Positions 28,507-37,222 of a DNA stretch of 53,141 nt are shown here, one piece after another. Numbering within the stretch: the stretch's first letter is position 1; each line of letters begins with the position of its first letter. The stretch covers positions 1-53,141 of the forward strand of contig NZ_JFHN01000021.1 in NCBI RefSeq assembly GCF_000590885.1, read 5' to 3'. The position numbers and the translations under genes were made by a program. The notes under the pieces are model-generated. The model was not told where the DNA came from, made no database searches, and was given only the letters and a program-made list of their open reading frames with translations. This stretch comes from Erwinia mallotivora (lineage in GTDB: Bacteria; Pseudomonadota; Gammaproteobacteria; Enterobacterales; Enterobacteriaceae).

Positions 28507-29652
28507 ATGGAACAGCGCCGTTTTTCCGGCAACAGCCACTGGTATCATGAAACACAATGCACGCTGAGTGCACCTGCCGCACCGCTGGTCCCTGAAGCCG
28601 CCGGCATTGAGGATCGCTTCCTGCTTGACCTTGTCCCGCTTTGTTCTGCTGAACTGAACGCCCTGCTTGAACAGGCACAGCCTGCCCTGCTGGCTTCACG
28701 CGAACTTTATCAACTGCTGTTTCCTGCACAGCTGGACACATCTCTGACCCATACTCTGACGCTCTATGACCGTCTCAGTACCGCCCTGACGGTGGCTCAG
28801 GTCACCGGTGTCCAGCGCCTGTGCAATCATTACGCCGCCAGGCTTAATCCGCTTACCAGTCCTGACTCTTCCAGAGAAAGCAATCGCCGCCTGACGCAAA
28901 TTACTGAATATGCCCGTCAGCTGGCCAGTCAGCCGTCACTGATTACTGCGGCCTCACTACGGCGTCTGGATGAAGTGGGTCTGACCGCGCCAGATATCAT
29001 CACCTTCAGCCAGATTATTGGTTTTGTCAGCTACCAGGCGCGGGTACAGGCAGGCATCATGGCGATGCTTCAACTGCCGGTGCGCTGGATACCCGGTATA
29101 TCAGAACCGCAAGATGCCGCCGCCGACGGTTTTGAACATCCCGCGCCCTGGCAGCCGCTGCTGTCGCCGGTTGAACTCCGCTACGCGTCACCCCGTCAGC
29201 TTGAAACCCTGACATGGTGTCAGCCACAACCCCTGCTCAGTGACTGTGCCTGGCTGCTGGCCCACGATGCTGACGCGCTCAGCGGCTGGAGCACCTTAAT
29301 CAACACTTTACAGGAAACGCAGCAGACGCCAGAGTGCGCGCTGGCTGCCGCCGTTGCCGCAAGGATCAATGGCAGTGCAACCTGCTTCTGGCGTTATGAA
29401 AATGAAGAATTACGCCAGCCACTTCGGCAAAGCGTCTCTCAGGCGCTGACCCGTGCCAGTCGATCGCAACAGGCGATTATTCAGGCGGCGGCCCAGCTCA
29501 CGCGCGCGCCCGAACGCTTCAGCAGCGCTCACCTGCAACCGTTGAGTGAGGCCGGATTTTCGCAGCAAACGACGCTGGCGGTGATCCTGCAAGTGGCGCT
29601 GGCCAACTGGAGTAACCGGTTATTACAAACCCTGGGATCGCCTGGCGCGTAA
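28507..29652 (+). CDS. CMD-domain protein (alkylhydroperoxidase-like, Avi_7170 type)
   Basis: 381 aa, resembling the CMD domain protein, Avi_7170 family, of two AhpD-like halves. The signature segments LDEVGLTAPDIITFSQIIGFVSYQARV, cited by its ends, and LSEAGFSQQTTLAVILQVALANW are the helices that form the peroxidase-related fold. I do not see the CxxC redox pair of true AhpD, so peroxidase activity is doubtful. AAGGA lies 7 nt before the ATG. Its 3' end overlaps the convergent CMD gene by 30 bp. Function unknown; family assignment fairly likely. Confidence 0.65.
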   Translation: MEQRRFSGNSHWYHETQCTLSAPAAPLVPEAAGIEDRFLLDLVPLCSAELNALLEQAQPALLASRELYQLLFPAQLDTSLTHTLTLYDRLSTALTVAQVTGVQRLCNHYAARLNPLTSPDSSRESNRRLTQITEYARQLASQPSLITAASLRRLDEVGLTAPDIITFSQIIGFVSYQARVQAGIMAMLQLPVRWIPGISEPQDAAADGFEHPAPWQPLLSPVELRYASPRQLETLTWCQPQPLLSDCAWLLAHDADALSGWSTLINTLQETQQTPECALAAAVAARINGSATCFWRYENEELRQPLRQSVSQALTRASRSQQAIIQAAAQLTRAPERFSSAHLQPLSEAGFSQQTTLAVILQVALANWSNRLLQTLGSPGA

Positions 29653-30345
29653 CACTTCGCCGACAACGGGCACAGCGCTGAACGCATTCGGCCAGCCTGC
29701 ATAAAACGCGGCCTGGGCGACCACTTCACCCGCCTCTTCCGCCGTCAGTCCGTTATCCATCGCCCGGTTCAGGTGATAAGCAATCTGCCCACTCTGTCCC
29801 GATGCAATCAATGCACTGACCGTCACCAGACTCCTGTCCCTCGGCTGCAATGCGGGCCTTTGCCAGAGATCGAGGAATAACGGGTCGGCGGTGAATCTGA
29901 CCAGTCCGGGCGATACGGGCGCGACACTCTTTTCCACCGTTTCTGCCCGCTGCTTTTCGGCCTGTTGATTGAGCGGAAGCAGTTCAGCAGAGGCCTCAGG
30001 AAGCCTGTCTGCCATCACGCCGCGCGACTGAAAAATCGGCAGGGTGACGCTGACGGCTGACATCGCATTGGGCCAGCCGGCATAAAACGCCAGATGGGTG
30101 ATGACTTCTGATATTTCAGCCGCAGTGACGCCACCATCAAGGGCCACCTCAATATAGTGCCCAAGTTCAGCGGCCTGATTTTTTGCTATCAGCATTGCAA
30201 CAGTCACCATGCTGCGGTCACGCCTGGACAGCACATCACGCTGCCAGAGATCCTGCGAAATGACTTCGCGACCGAATCGGGCCAGTGCCGGAGAGACAGA
30301 CAGGATGTCAGTCGTGGCGAGCGCTGAAGGTTCTGTGTTGATCAT
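29623..30345 (-). CDS. Tandem carboxymuconolactone decarboxylase-family protein
   Basis: 240 aa with two copies of the PcaC-type domain. The first runs about 17-110 (RDRSMVTVAMLIAKNQAAEL ... EVITHLAFYAGWPNAMSAV) and the second about 145-235 (RDRSLVTVSALIASGQSGQI ... EVVAQAAFYAGWPNAFSAV). Cys residues of AhpD are absent, as in PcaC relatives. GAGGTG precedes the ATG. Neighbours include a flavodoxin-like reductase and LysR regulator, suggesting a small redox or detoxification group. The reaction is not known. Confidence 0.75.
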   Translation of the reverse strand: MINTEPSALATTDILSVSPALARFGREVISQDLWQRDVLSRRDRSMVTVAMLIAKNQAAELGHYIEVALDGGVTAAEISEVITHLAFYAGWPNAMSAVSVTLPIFQSRGVMADRLPEASAELLPLNQQAEKQRAETVEKSVAPVSPGLVRFTADPLFLDLWQRPALQPRDRSLVTVSALIASGQSGQIAYHLNRAMDNGLTAEEAGEVVAQAAFYAGWPNAFSAVPVVGEVLRARRSQGL

Positions 30346-30460
30346 AGCTTCACCTCTTATGGCAGACGGTTAAATCAGTTTTAACCGCGCAGGGATCGGG
30401 CAGCATTGTTTATGCTGCTCTTGCTTCAGAATTGGGGAAACGAATCGTGATCTCTTTCCA

Positions 30461-31024
30461 TTACGCATTAATGGTTAAGGCATGCAACATCTCAACCAGC
30501 CGGGAAGCATGTTCTCTGGCAAGGATTTTCTGTTGTGCAATTTTCTCAGCATCCCGGTCGGCGTAGCTGATACCGCAGGTATAAAGCGGGGGCAACAGCG
30601 CCAGGTGGCAAAGCCTGGCCGTCGTTTCGAAGGGTAAAAGATACTCTTCAACCGGATGACCAAAGAAACCGTCTGAAGCGTAGAGTGCAGACGGTGCACC
30701 TGTAGTGAAAGAAAGGAGCAATTTTTTACCCGCCAGTTTTGCCGTTGAGCCGTGAGCAAAACCGTGAACAAAAACTTCGTCCAGCCAGCATTTCATCAGC
30801 CCGGGAAGCCCATACCAGGAAAAAGGAAACTGCCAGACAATAATCTCTGCCTTCAGCAGGCTTTCCTGCTCTGCGCCGACGTCGATTTTGCCCGCAGGAT
30901 ACAGCCAGTCAAGACGCCGGATTTCAGCCTCGGGGAGCGCGGCAGCCAGCTCAAGGATAATTGTGCTGTTCGCCACCGACTGATTAAGATTGGGATGGCC
31001 AGAAATAATCAAAATATTATTCAT
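30461..31024 (-). CDS. NAD(P)H quinone oxidoreductase, flavodoxin-like (KefF/MdaB type)
   Basis: 187 aa, flavodoxin-like fold. N-terminal FMN/FAD loop NILIISGHPNLNQSVANS, then the family core IVWQFPFSWYGLPGLMKCWL with the conserved WFPxxWYxxP-like motif, and TTGAPSALYASDGF. This is the NQO1/KefF/YwrO group, which reduces quinones or nitro compounds by two electrons. Start at ATG 31024; a TTG two codons earlier is less likely. Divergent from a LysR gene that probably controls it. Confidence 0.8.
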   Translation of the reverse strand: MNNILIISGHPNLNQSVANSTIILELAAALPEAEIRRLDWLYPAGKIDVGAEQESLLKAEIIVWQFPFSWYGLPGLMKCWLDEVFVHGFAHGSTAKLAGKKLLLSFTTGAPSALYASDGFFGHPVEEYLLPFETTARLCHLALLPPLYTCGISYADRDAEKIAQQKILAREHASRLVEMLHALTINA

Positions 31025-31184
31025 TTTCAATACTTTAAAAAGTTAATCCTGACAGCAGTATAGGCCGGACATACGCTTTTTATTAGAGCAGTAATAGCTT
31101 AATCACTTTTAGCCATAAACTAACAATCCCCCGTCAGTGCTATTTTCCGGGCAGTTCAGGCGAGGATTGACTTCAGCATCTTTA

Positions 31185-31208
31185 GCCTGTAGTTAATAAT
31201 CAACAGGC
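31185..31208. promoter_or_regulatory. LysR-type operator candidate
   Basis: A 24-bp imperfect palindrome, GCCTGT ... ACAGGC with 9 of 12 positions symmetric, containing a T-N11-A core. It lies 20 bp before the LysR start and about 160 bp from the divergent reductase, the usual arrangement for autoregulation plus activation of the divergent gene. Confidence 0.5.
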
Positions 31209-31228
31209 CATTGTTACAGAATTTCGCG

Positions 31229-32137
31229 ATGAATAACGCCATATACAATCAGATCCGCATCTTTCAAAGCATTGCACGGGAAGGCAGTATTACAGCGGCC
31301 GCGAGGAAGCTTGAAATCACCCCACCCTCAGTCAGTAATGCGCTGAGACTGCTTGAACAGCATATCGGGCACGCCCTTTTTGTACGCACCACCCGGCGTA
31401 TTGAATTGACTGAAACCGGACAACAACTGCTGGAGAAAACCACCGCCGCAGTAGATTCGCTGGAAAGCTCACTGGAGAGTATCCGCGAGCAGAATCAGGC
31501 ACCCTCAGGCCTGGTGCGCATTACACTGTCACGTTTCGCCTGGCTGTTAATTCTCAAACCCACGATGGCCGCCTTCTGTCAACGCTATCCCGCCATTCAG
31601 CTGGAGATTTCAGTCTTTGATGGCACCGTCAATGTGATTGACGACCGTTTTGACCTGGGGATTCGCTTTGGTGATGTGCTGGAGGGTGGCGTGGTCGCCC
31701 GGCTGTTAATGAAGCCATTCCGTGAAGGGCTCTACGCCTCCTCCGTATATCTGGCAAAGTATGGAATGCCTGTCGAGCCAGCCGATCTCAGCGCCCATCA
31801 GCTGATTGGTTATCGCTTTATCACCAATAACCGTATTCTCCCGCTGATGCTGGAGGTGAACGGAGAGGCACTGACCGTTGAGATGCCAGCCCAACTTATC
31901 AGCAACGATATTGATGTGATGGCCGATGGCATCCGTAACGGACTGGGGATTGGACGCTTATTTGAACCTGTTCACCGCTTACAGCCCGACCGGGAGAAAC
32001 TCCTGCCGGTAATGGAGAATTACTGGAAAACCTACCCACCGGTTTATCTTTATTATCCGAAAAGCGCGGGCAAAACGAAACGTGTGAAGGCCCTGATTGA
32101 TTTTTTGCTGGCCTCCACGCAGCGCACCGCGCTTTGA
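31229..32137 (+). CDS. LysR-family transcriptional regulator
   Basis: 302 aa. N-terminal winged HTH (MNNAIYNQIRIFQSIAREGS, then ITAAARKLEITPPSVSNALRLLE) and a C-terminal substrate-binding domain including the DDRFDLGIRFGD segment typical of the CrgA/YafC-like group that regulates quinone reductases. I use ATG 31229; the open frame six codons upstream lacks support. Likely regulates the divergent oxidoreductase. Confidence 0.88.
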   Translation: MNNAIYNQIRIFQSIAREGSITAAARKLEITPPSVSNALRLLEQHIGHALFVRTTRRIELTETGQQLLEKTTAAVDSLESSLESIREQNQAPSGLVRITLSRFAWLLILKPTMAAFCQRYPAIQLEISVFDGTVNVIDDRFDLGIRFGDVLEGGVVARLLMKPFREGLYASSVYLAKYGMPVEPADLSAHQLIGYRFITNNRILPLMLEVNGEALTVEMPAQLISNDIDVMADGIRNGLGIGRLFEPVHRLQPDREKLLPVMENYWKTYPPVYLYYPKSAGKTKRVKALIDFLLASTQRTAL

Positions 32138-32170
32138 CCTTACACAGCCCGTCCGTGCAGGAAGCACATA

Positions 32171-32188
32171 TCCGGCAGTAATGCCGGA
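32171..32188. terminator. Hairpin between convergent genes
   Basis: TCCGGCA / TGCCGGA with a GTAA loop, 34 bp after the LysR stop. It could serve both converging genes. No T tract. Confidence 0.4.
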
Positions 32189-32262
32189 ACTGTGATCGTC
32201 GATGACAGCCATAATGCTTCCGACTCGCCGACAATTTTTTTCGTGATGTCCGCAGAGGATTC

Positions 32263-32706
32263 TTATTTTGCATGAAAATAGCGATGAGCCAGTCCCTCGA
32301 TAATAACTGAATCACCCCGCGGCATTCCCATATTAAAAGAGGTGCCGTTACTATTAGTGACTTTCAGAATTCTTTTATCAAATGAGACATCAAGTTTTTT
32401 TCTTTCAGTGACGCAGCGTTCTTTTTTAAGTGTGCATTCAGTTTTAGCATTGGATATCGTGGTGTTCGCAGAGGATTCTTTCTTTTCTTCAAAAATTCGA
32501 TGGGCCAGTCCCTCGATGATAACTGAATCACCCCGCGGCATTCCCATATTAAAAGAGGTGCCGTTACTATTAGTGACGTGCAGAATTCTTTTATCAAATG
32601 AAACTTCAATTTTTTTTCTTTCAGTGACGCGGCGTTCATTTTCAATTCCGCGTTCAATTGCATCAGTGCGTAAAGGCCTGGATGTCGATGTTTCACATTT
32701 AAACAT
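32263..32706 (-). CDS. Unrecognised protein made of a duplicated 72-residue unit
   Basis: 147 aa with two nearly identical copies of one unit, residues about 24-72 and 96-143: VTERKKIEVSFDKRIL ... NSNGTSFNMGMPRGDSVIIE ... GLAHR. Period 72 aa. Start at ATG 32706 (MFKCETSTSR), 6 nt after AGGAG. The stop TAA replaces the second Lys codon of the FEEKKESSA linker seen between units 1 and 2; the DNA beyond it reads ESSADITKK in frame, so the gene seems shortened by a nonsense change at the end of unit 2. No signal peptide or membrane segment. I do not know the family. Confidence 0.6.
   Translation of the reverse strand: MFKCETSTSRPLRTDAIERGIENERRVTERKKIEVSFDKRILHVTNSNGTSFNMGMPRGDSVIIEGLAHRIFEEKKESSANTTISNAKTECTLKKERCVTERKKLDVSFDKRILKVTNSNGTSFNMGMPRGDSVIIEGLAHRYFHAK
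32289..32640. repeat. 216-bp tandem DNA duplication within the repeat-protein gene
   Basis: CCAGTCCCTCGAT occurs at 32289 and 32505, and long stretches around it, such as CTGAATCACCCCGCGGCATT, are identical at 216-bp spacing. A piece of a further copy (CGCAGAGGATTCTT) also recurs beyond the present stop. The high identity points to a recent duplication. Confidence 0.85.
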
Positions 32707-32721
32707 ACTTATCTCCTGCAT

Positions 32722-33015
32722 TGATGGTTATTTCATAGGGAGTTACTCTTTAAAATAGCGCACCACAATATAAACCTCTACCTCTTAATAAAAAATGCAA
32801 AAATAAATCACACTCAAAGAATATAAAAAATCTTCTTTCAGGAATATCAATAAACGCTATTTTTTCGATAAAAAAATAACAGAAAGATTTTACATCACAC
32901 GGTAATAAATTAAATTATTTTCAATACAAAAGATAAATTTATAATAATAAAATGGTAAATACCTTAAAAAGGTTATTTAAAAGGTGGCTTTACATCCAGC
33001 GGGCGCAGGCTCGTT
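32722..33015. other. AT-rich gap without a gene
   Basis: About 290 bp, strongly AT-rich with A and T runs, between the repeat-protein gene and the LysR fragment. I see no ORF of merit. It probably holds the promoter of the repeat-protein gene and may be a junction between two separately acquired blocks. Confidence 0.5.
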
Positions 33016-33505
33016 TTATTGCTCAGCCAGCCACTGCCTGATCCAGTCGAAAAAATGCTGTGCCAGCGGCGTCGCCCGCCCCGGCGCAGCGACAACCACC
33101 GCCGCCTGTCGGGACATCGGCGCAATGGCAAGAAGACGCGATTGCAGTGTGGACATCATCTCATCTGGCAGATGTCCACGAGGAGAAATCAGGCAACCTA
33201 AGCCAACCAGCGCCGCCTGAGAGAGCTGAAACACCGAAGAGGTTTCCACAATGACTCTTGGCGTGATCGCTGCATCAAGAAAGTGATTATCCAGATAACG
33301 TCGGAAATAGCGTGTCTGCTCAGACAGACAGAGCGGAAGGTGATGCAATGCACTGAGCGCCAGACTTCCTTCACCCACCAGTTGCGGAAAAAACCGGGGA
33401 TGAAACACCACTTCCGCACCCTTGTCCGGTAAGGGTTCCATCTGCAAATGCAACTCCCGCAGCGTCGAAGGCTCAAAAAAACCGATCCCGGCATCCACCG
33501 TGTGA
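33016..33505 (-). pseudogene. C-terminal fragment of a LysR-family regulator
   Basis: About 160 codons matching the effector-binding domain of a LysR regulator from the (V)DAGIGFFEP strand to a normal C-terminus (FFDWIRQWLAEQ). The DNA-binding half is gone; the sequence upstream runs straight into the truncated cbtA. A GTG at 33496-33498 opens the visible ORF but is only the codon for Val in HTVDAGIG. Non-functional remnant of a deletion. Confidence 0.8.
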
Positions 33506-33565
33506 TTATTTCACGCCGGCCAGCAGCCCGGCCAGCATTCCCTGTAACAGAAGTTTTCCGGTCAT
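33506..33565 (-). pseudogene. cbtA: Truncated cobalt transporter subunit CbtA
   Basis: Nineteen codons, MTGKLLLQGMLAGLLAGVK then TAA, match the start of a CbtA protein (an N-terminal membrane helix), 10 bp after cbtB and with GAGGATCA upstream. After this the sequence changes to a LysR C-terminal fragment, so the remaining 200 or so residues of CbtA are deleted. Confidence 0.65.
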
Positions 33566-33575
33566 AGTGTGATCC

Positions 33576-33785
33576 TCAGTGGCAGGGAAATCCCAGCAGA
33601 TGCCGGGCATCATGGAAATACTCATGCACCTGATTGCCGGAAAACAGCGCGGTTGCGCCCTGCTCTGCACCAATAAAATAGACTGACAGCAACACCATCA
33701 GCACAATAAAGGTCGCCCAGGGCAACACGGCAGTTACGGGGATCGGTGCGGGTTGTAAAGTAATTTCACTGGCGGTACGTTCCAT
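33576..33785 (-). CDS. cbtB: Cobalt transporter subunit CbtB
   Basis: 69-aa membrane protein with one hydrophobic helix (LPWATFIVLMVLLSVYFIG) and the CbtB C-terminal metal-binding motif HEYFHDARHLLGFPCH. AGAGGA precedes the start. In nitrile-hydratase clusters such proteins supply cobalt to the enzyme. Its partner CbtA is truncated here, so uptake through this pair is doubtful. Confidence 0.85.
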   Translation of the reverse strand: MERTASEITLQPAPIPVTAVLPWATFIVLMVLLSVYFIGAEQGATALFSGNQVHEYFHDARHLLGFPCH

Positions 33786-33818
33786 TTTTTTATTCCTCTG
33801 TAAGCAGAAAGTGACATC

Positions 33819-34253
33819 TCAGGCGCTGCGACTGACTAAGGCCGGACTGACGGCCACCGGCTGGCGTAGCGTCGGATGGTGATGAGCATGTTCAGGCGCG
33901 CACTCTGCACTGCTCAGCATCACCGGCATACCATGTGGGGTATGCAGGTAAGCCTGTCGCCACTGCTCCGTGCGTCGGACGATCTCATCCTGCCCGGTCA
34001 GTTGCAGTTTCAGCAGCATCTTCTCCGCTGCCGCGGCCCACTGCCGGTAATAAGCATCGTTAACGCTTTCCCCCGCCAACAGCGGGGCTGCGGTGATCTC
34101 TTCGCTGAACATCGCCACCCAGCTCTTCCAGCTGAAGTGTCCGGCACGATGCAGATGAACGATCAGCGAAAATATCTGGGCCTGCCAGGGATGCTCAAAA
34201 GGCGCGCCCTCCTGTTCCGGGCTGGCAAAAGGTGTCTCAGTCTCTCTGTTCAT
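33819..34253 (-). CDS. Nitrile hydratase accessory protein (P14K/NhlE type)
   Basis: 144 aa, resembling the N-terminal half of the nitrile hydratase beta subunit: PFEHPWQAQIFSLIVHLHRAGHFSW and YYRQWAAAAEKMLL. This family (activator, P14K) carries cobalt into the alpha subunit by subunit swapping. The start ATG 34253 overlaps the stop of the beta subunit gene. A His-rich tail (EHAHHHP) may bind metal. Confidence 0.8.
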   Translation of the reverse strand: MNRETETPFASPEQEGAPFEHPWQAQIFSLIVHLHRAGHFSWKSWVAMFSEEITAAPLLAGESVNDAYYRQWAAAAEKMLLKLQLTGQDEIVRRTEQWRQAYLHTPHGMPVMLSSAECAPEHAHHHPTLRQPVAVSPALVSRSA

Positions 34254-34909
34254 GGTGCCTCCAGATAGTCGTCCCACAGATCGATACGTACGGTGTCTTT
34301 TGGCGGCGCGTTATCGCCCCACAGTTCACGGGCGCTGAAGCTGACGCTGTAAACATGCTGCGGATGATCGCCTTTGCCATGCGCCACCGTGTCCGGGGTA
34401 ATAAATACCCCGTGATCAAGCTCAACGGTGCCGGTTTTGCCACGGATATAGCGCGGCAGACGGGTATGCCCGCAGGGGTTGATGTTTTTTGCCCTGACCC
34501 GGTCGCCAGCCTGAAAACGCCCGGCTACCTGCGCATCAACACGGGCGGATGCGCCGGTGGTGACCACCGCCTGAACCATCTCCTGTTTCAGCACCGGCGT
34601 TTCTGCCGGAGCAGGCTGCGCTTTTACCGCCCCGGACAGCTCCTCTGCGGTGATCACTCCGCCTTCAAGCAGCAGGGTTTCAAAGGCATGCATCCAGTGC
34701 TGGTAGTAACTTTCTTCCAGGTAGTGTGCCGGGTCCATGCGCTCAATGGCGTGGCGAAACATATCCACATTGAAATGGCCGCCAACATACAGCGAGGCAA
34801 ACAGCGAAAAGGCGCGCCGTTCCCACTCGTAATGAAAAGGCGGCTCGTTTTCTTCCGTTATCACCGGCCCCATGCCGTGCATACCGCCCAGATCGTGTAT
34901 CCCGTTCAT
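34250..34909 (-). CDS. nthB: Nitrile hydratase beta subunit
   Basis: 219 aa. Begins MNGIHDLGGMHGMGPV, the hallmark start of the family, followed by the helical region and a C-terminal SH3-like beta barrel (AGDRVRAKNINPCGHTRLP, then YIRGKTGTVE). Pairs with NthA to form the enzyme that hydrates nitriles to amides. GGAGG before the ATG; ATGA overlap with the accessory gene downstream. Confidence 0.94.
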   Translation of the reverse strand: MNGIHDLGGMHGMGPVITEENEPPFHYEWERRAFSLFASLYVGGHFNVDMFRHAIERMDPAHYLEESYYQHWMHAFETLLLEGGVITAEELSGAVKAQPAPAETPVLKQEMVQAVVTTGASARVDAQVAGRFQAGDRVRAKNINPCGHTRLPRYIRGKTGTVELDHGVFITPDTVAHGKGDHPQHVYSVSFSARELWGDNAPPKDTVRIDLWDDYLEAP

Positions 34910-34939
34910 CAGAACCTCCAGAATTGCGTCAAAAAGACG

Positions 34940-35563
34940 TTATTGCGGCTCGCCCGCAGGCTGACGCGGCACGCCGGTGCCGATCATCGCATCACGGGTG
35001 ACCAGCGCCGCCAGTTGATCCTCACTCCAGCCTTCTGTAGCTGCCGGTCTTTGCGGCAGGACCAGATAACGCAGCTCTGCGCTGCTGTCCCACACGCGGA
35101 TTTCCGTCTCTTCGCTGATGTTCAGGCCAAATTCAGCCAGCACGCTGCGTGGCTCAATAACAATCCGTGAGCGGTAGGGTGCAGATTTGTACCAGGCTGG
35201 CGGCAGCCCCAGCGTCGGCCACGGATAGCAGGAGCACAGCGTACAGACGGTGACGTTGTGGACCTGCGCGGTGTTTTCCACCACCATCATGTCTTCCCCC
35301 TGCACGCCGGAAAATCCCAGCTCAGCAATGGCACGGGTGCCATCGGCCAGCAGACGCGCTTTGTACTGCGGATCAGACCAGGCTTTTGCCACCACCCTGG
35401 CACCATTACGTGGACCAATGCGGTGTTCATAGGTATCGATTAACTCATCCAGCGCCGCCGGATCCATCAGGCCCTTTTCCGTCAGCAGAGACTCCAGCGC
35501 CTTAACGCGCAGCGCGATTTCTTCAGGTGGTTCGGTATGCTCATGGTCGTGGTCGTGTGACAT
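34940..35563 (-). CDS. nthA: Nitrile hydratase alpha subunit, cobalt type
   Basis: 207 aa. The metal site VCTLCSCY is at residues 106-113, with ligands Cys107, Cys110, Ser111 and Cys112. Thr108 marks the cobalt class (iron enzymes have Ser). Further conserved stretch [15 protein letters not shown]. His-rich N-terminus [13 protein letters not shown] precedes the ATG. Converts nitriles to amides; order alpha, beta, activator, cbtB matches cobalt acquisition. Confidence 0.95.
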   Translation of the reverse strand: MSHDHDHEHTEPPEEIALRVKALESLLTEKGLMDPAALDELIDTYEHRIGPRNGARVVAKAWSDPQYKARLLADGTRAIAELGFSGVQGEDMMVVENTAQVHNVTVCTLCSCYPWPTLGLPPAWYKSAPYRSRIVIEPRSVLAEFGLNISEETEIRVWDSSAELRYLVLPQRPAATEGWSEDQLAALVTRDAMIGTGVPRQPAGEPQ

Positions 35564-35601
35564 GGGGTTCTCCGTATAGGTTGTGATATGCCTGACGGCT
35601 G

Positions 35602-37116
35602 TTACATCAGTTTCCAGTCACCACTGGCTTCGAAGGCGGCAGCAGCCTGATAGAGGGTGCTTTCGTCGTAGTGGCGGCCAATCAGCATCATGCCCACCGG
35701 CAGACCCTCGACCAGCCCACAGGGAACCGACATCGCCGGGTGTCCGGTCACGTCGAGCGCCGCCGTATTGCCAATCATGCCGAAGGCGCAGGAGATGGTT
35801 TCGGTTAATGAGCAGCCGGGTTCCGGCAGCTTGCGGGCGGTGAAGGGCACGGTCGGCATCACCAGCAGATCGAAATCGCCCAGCGCGCGGTCATAGTCGG
35901 CGCGGGCACGGCGCGCGATATTCTGCGCTTTGGCATAATAGCGTCCGTTGTAGTGACTCAGACCGAACTGGCCGATTAACATGCAGATTTTCAGCGAAGC
36001 AGAAAGGCTGTCTGCACTCTGACGCCAGCCCGCGTGGCGATCCAACAGATCAAGGTCATACAGCCCTTCCCAGTTAAACCCCATGCCGTTGCCGTGCATC
36101 ATCTGCATGGTCAGCCCTTCGCAGCCGATCGGCGACCAGAGGGCCGCAGCCAGCTGATGACCCGGCACTGAAACTTCGCGGCTGACAGCGCCGAGGCTTT
36201 CCAGCCGATATATGGCCTGACGCACTTTTTCTGCCACGCCGTCGGTCAGCGCCGGTAAGGCAAACCCTTCGGTCACCACGCCAATTTTCAGTCCGCTGAC
36301 GCCTTTCTCCAGCGCATCGCTGTAGCTACCGCGGTGGCCGCCATACTGGCGCGGATCAAGACCATCTTCTCCGGCCATCACTTCCAGCATCAGGGCGTTA
36401 TCCCTGACGTTCGCCGTGATCGGCCCGGCGTGATCAAGCGTGGCCTCAATCGGCATGATACCGGTATAGGGCACCAGTCCATGGGTGGGTTTCATGCCAT
36501 AAGTGCCGCAGAACGCAGAGGGAATGCGGATGGATCCCCCCTGATCGCAGCCCACCGCCAGATCCACCTCGCCCGCCGCCACCAGCGCGGCACTGCCGGA
36601 TGATGAACCGCCGGCGCTGTAACCCTGTCGCCACGGATTATGTACCGGTGCCGGATCGGAAGTATGGCTGCCGCCAGAGAGACAGAAATGTTCACAGGTG
36701 GCTTTGCCGCTGATGGTTGCCCCGGCATCCAGCAGGCGGGTGACCACCGTGGCATCAAAGGCGGGAATATGCCCTTCCAGCGAGCTGGCCCCGTTCATCA
36801 TGGGGACACCGGCCAGCGCGATATTGTCCTTCAGCGCGACGGTTTTTCCCGCCAGCTTGCCTGTGGCGGCACCCGTCACTTCTGTTTTGTAATACCAGGC
36901 ATTCAGGCGGTTTTCTTCGCCGTCTGGCCGCCTGCCCGGACCACGTTGCCAGCGCACGGGCGGGATCTCATCCTCTGCCTGATCGACAAGGTCATAGGCA
37001 TCGAAATTGGGCTGCATCAGCGCGAGATATTCCGCCGCCTCGCTTTCTGAGATATGCAGATGGAGCTGACGGGCAAGCTGCTGTAACTGAGCGATATCGG
37101 GACGTTCAATAGCCAT
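35602..37116 (-). CDS. Amidase of the amidase-signature family
   Basis: 504 aa. Ser-cisSer-Lys triad visible at Lys96 (VALKDNIA), Ser171 (AGGSSSGS) and Ser195 (DQGGSIRIP), the same numbering I recall for the Rhodococcus nitrile-cluster amidase. It hydrolyses the amide made by nitrile hydratase to the acid and ammonia. First gene of the amidase-nthA-nthB-activator-cbtB unit, preceded by an operator-like 40-bp site. Confidence 0.93.
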   Translation of the reverse strand: MAIERPDIAQLQQLARQLHLHISESEAAEYLALMQPNFDAYDLVDQAEDEIPPVRWQRGPGRRPDGEENRLNAWYYKTEVTGAATGKLAGKTVALKDNIALAGVPMMNGASSLEGHIPAFDATVVTRLLDAGATISGKATCEHFCLSGGSHTSDPAPVHNPWRQGYSAGGSSSGSAALVAAGEVDLAVGCDQGGSIRIPSAFCGTYGMKPTHGLVPYTGIMPIEATLDHAGPITANVRDNALMLEVMAGEDGLDPRQYGGHRGSYSDALEKGVSGLKIGVVTEGFALPALTDGVAEKVRQAIYRLESLGAVSREVSVPGHQLAAALWSPIGCEGLTMQMMHGNGMGFNWEGLYDLDLLDRHAGWRQSADSLSASLKICMLIGQFGLSHYNGRYYAKAQNIARRARADYDRALGDFDLLVMPTVPFTARKLPEPGCSLTETISCAFGMIGNTAALDVTGHPAMSVPCGLVEGLPVGMMLIGRHYDESTLYQAAAAFEASGDWKLM

Positions 37117-37180
37117 AACGGTTCCTTACAGAAAAACGACGTGGTTCATGGAGTGAAAATAACCTGCCGACGGCGCGTCT

Positions 37181-37220
37181 GCCTGGCTGAGCCGGACAAC
37201 CACCTGGCCTGCCAGGACAG
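37181..37220 (-). promoter_or_regulatory. AraC-type operator candidate before the amidase operon
   Basis: A 40-bp site, 34/40 identical to that at 39241-39280. It consists of two direct half-sites, GCCTGGCT-N5-GGACA and ACCTGGCC-N5-GGACA, 21 bp apart. Its near edge is 65 bp upstream of the amidase ATG, suitable for an activator at the -35 region. Confidence 0.7.
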
Positions 37221-37222
37221 CA

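Noticed and set aside
33016..33498. Functional short LysR regulator
   Set aside because: No DNA-binding domain and no start signal; it is a deletion remnant.
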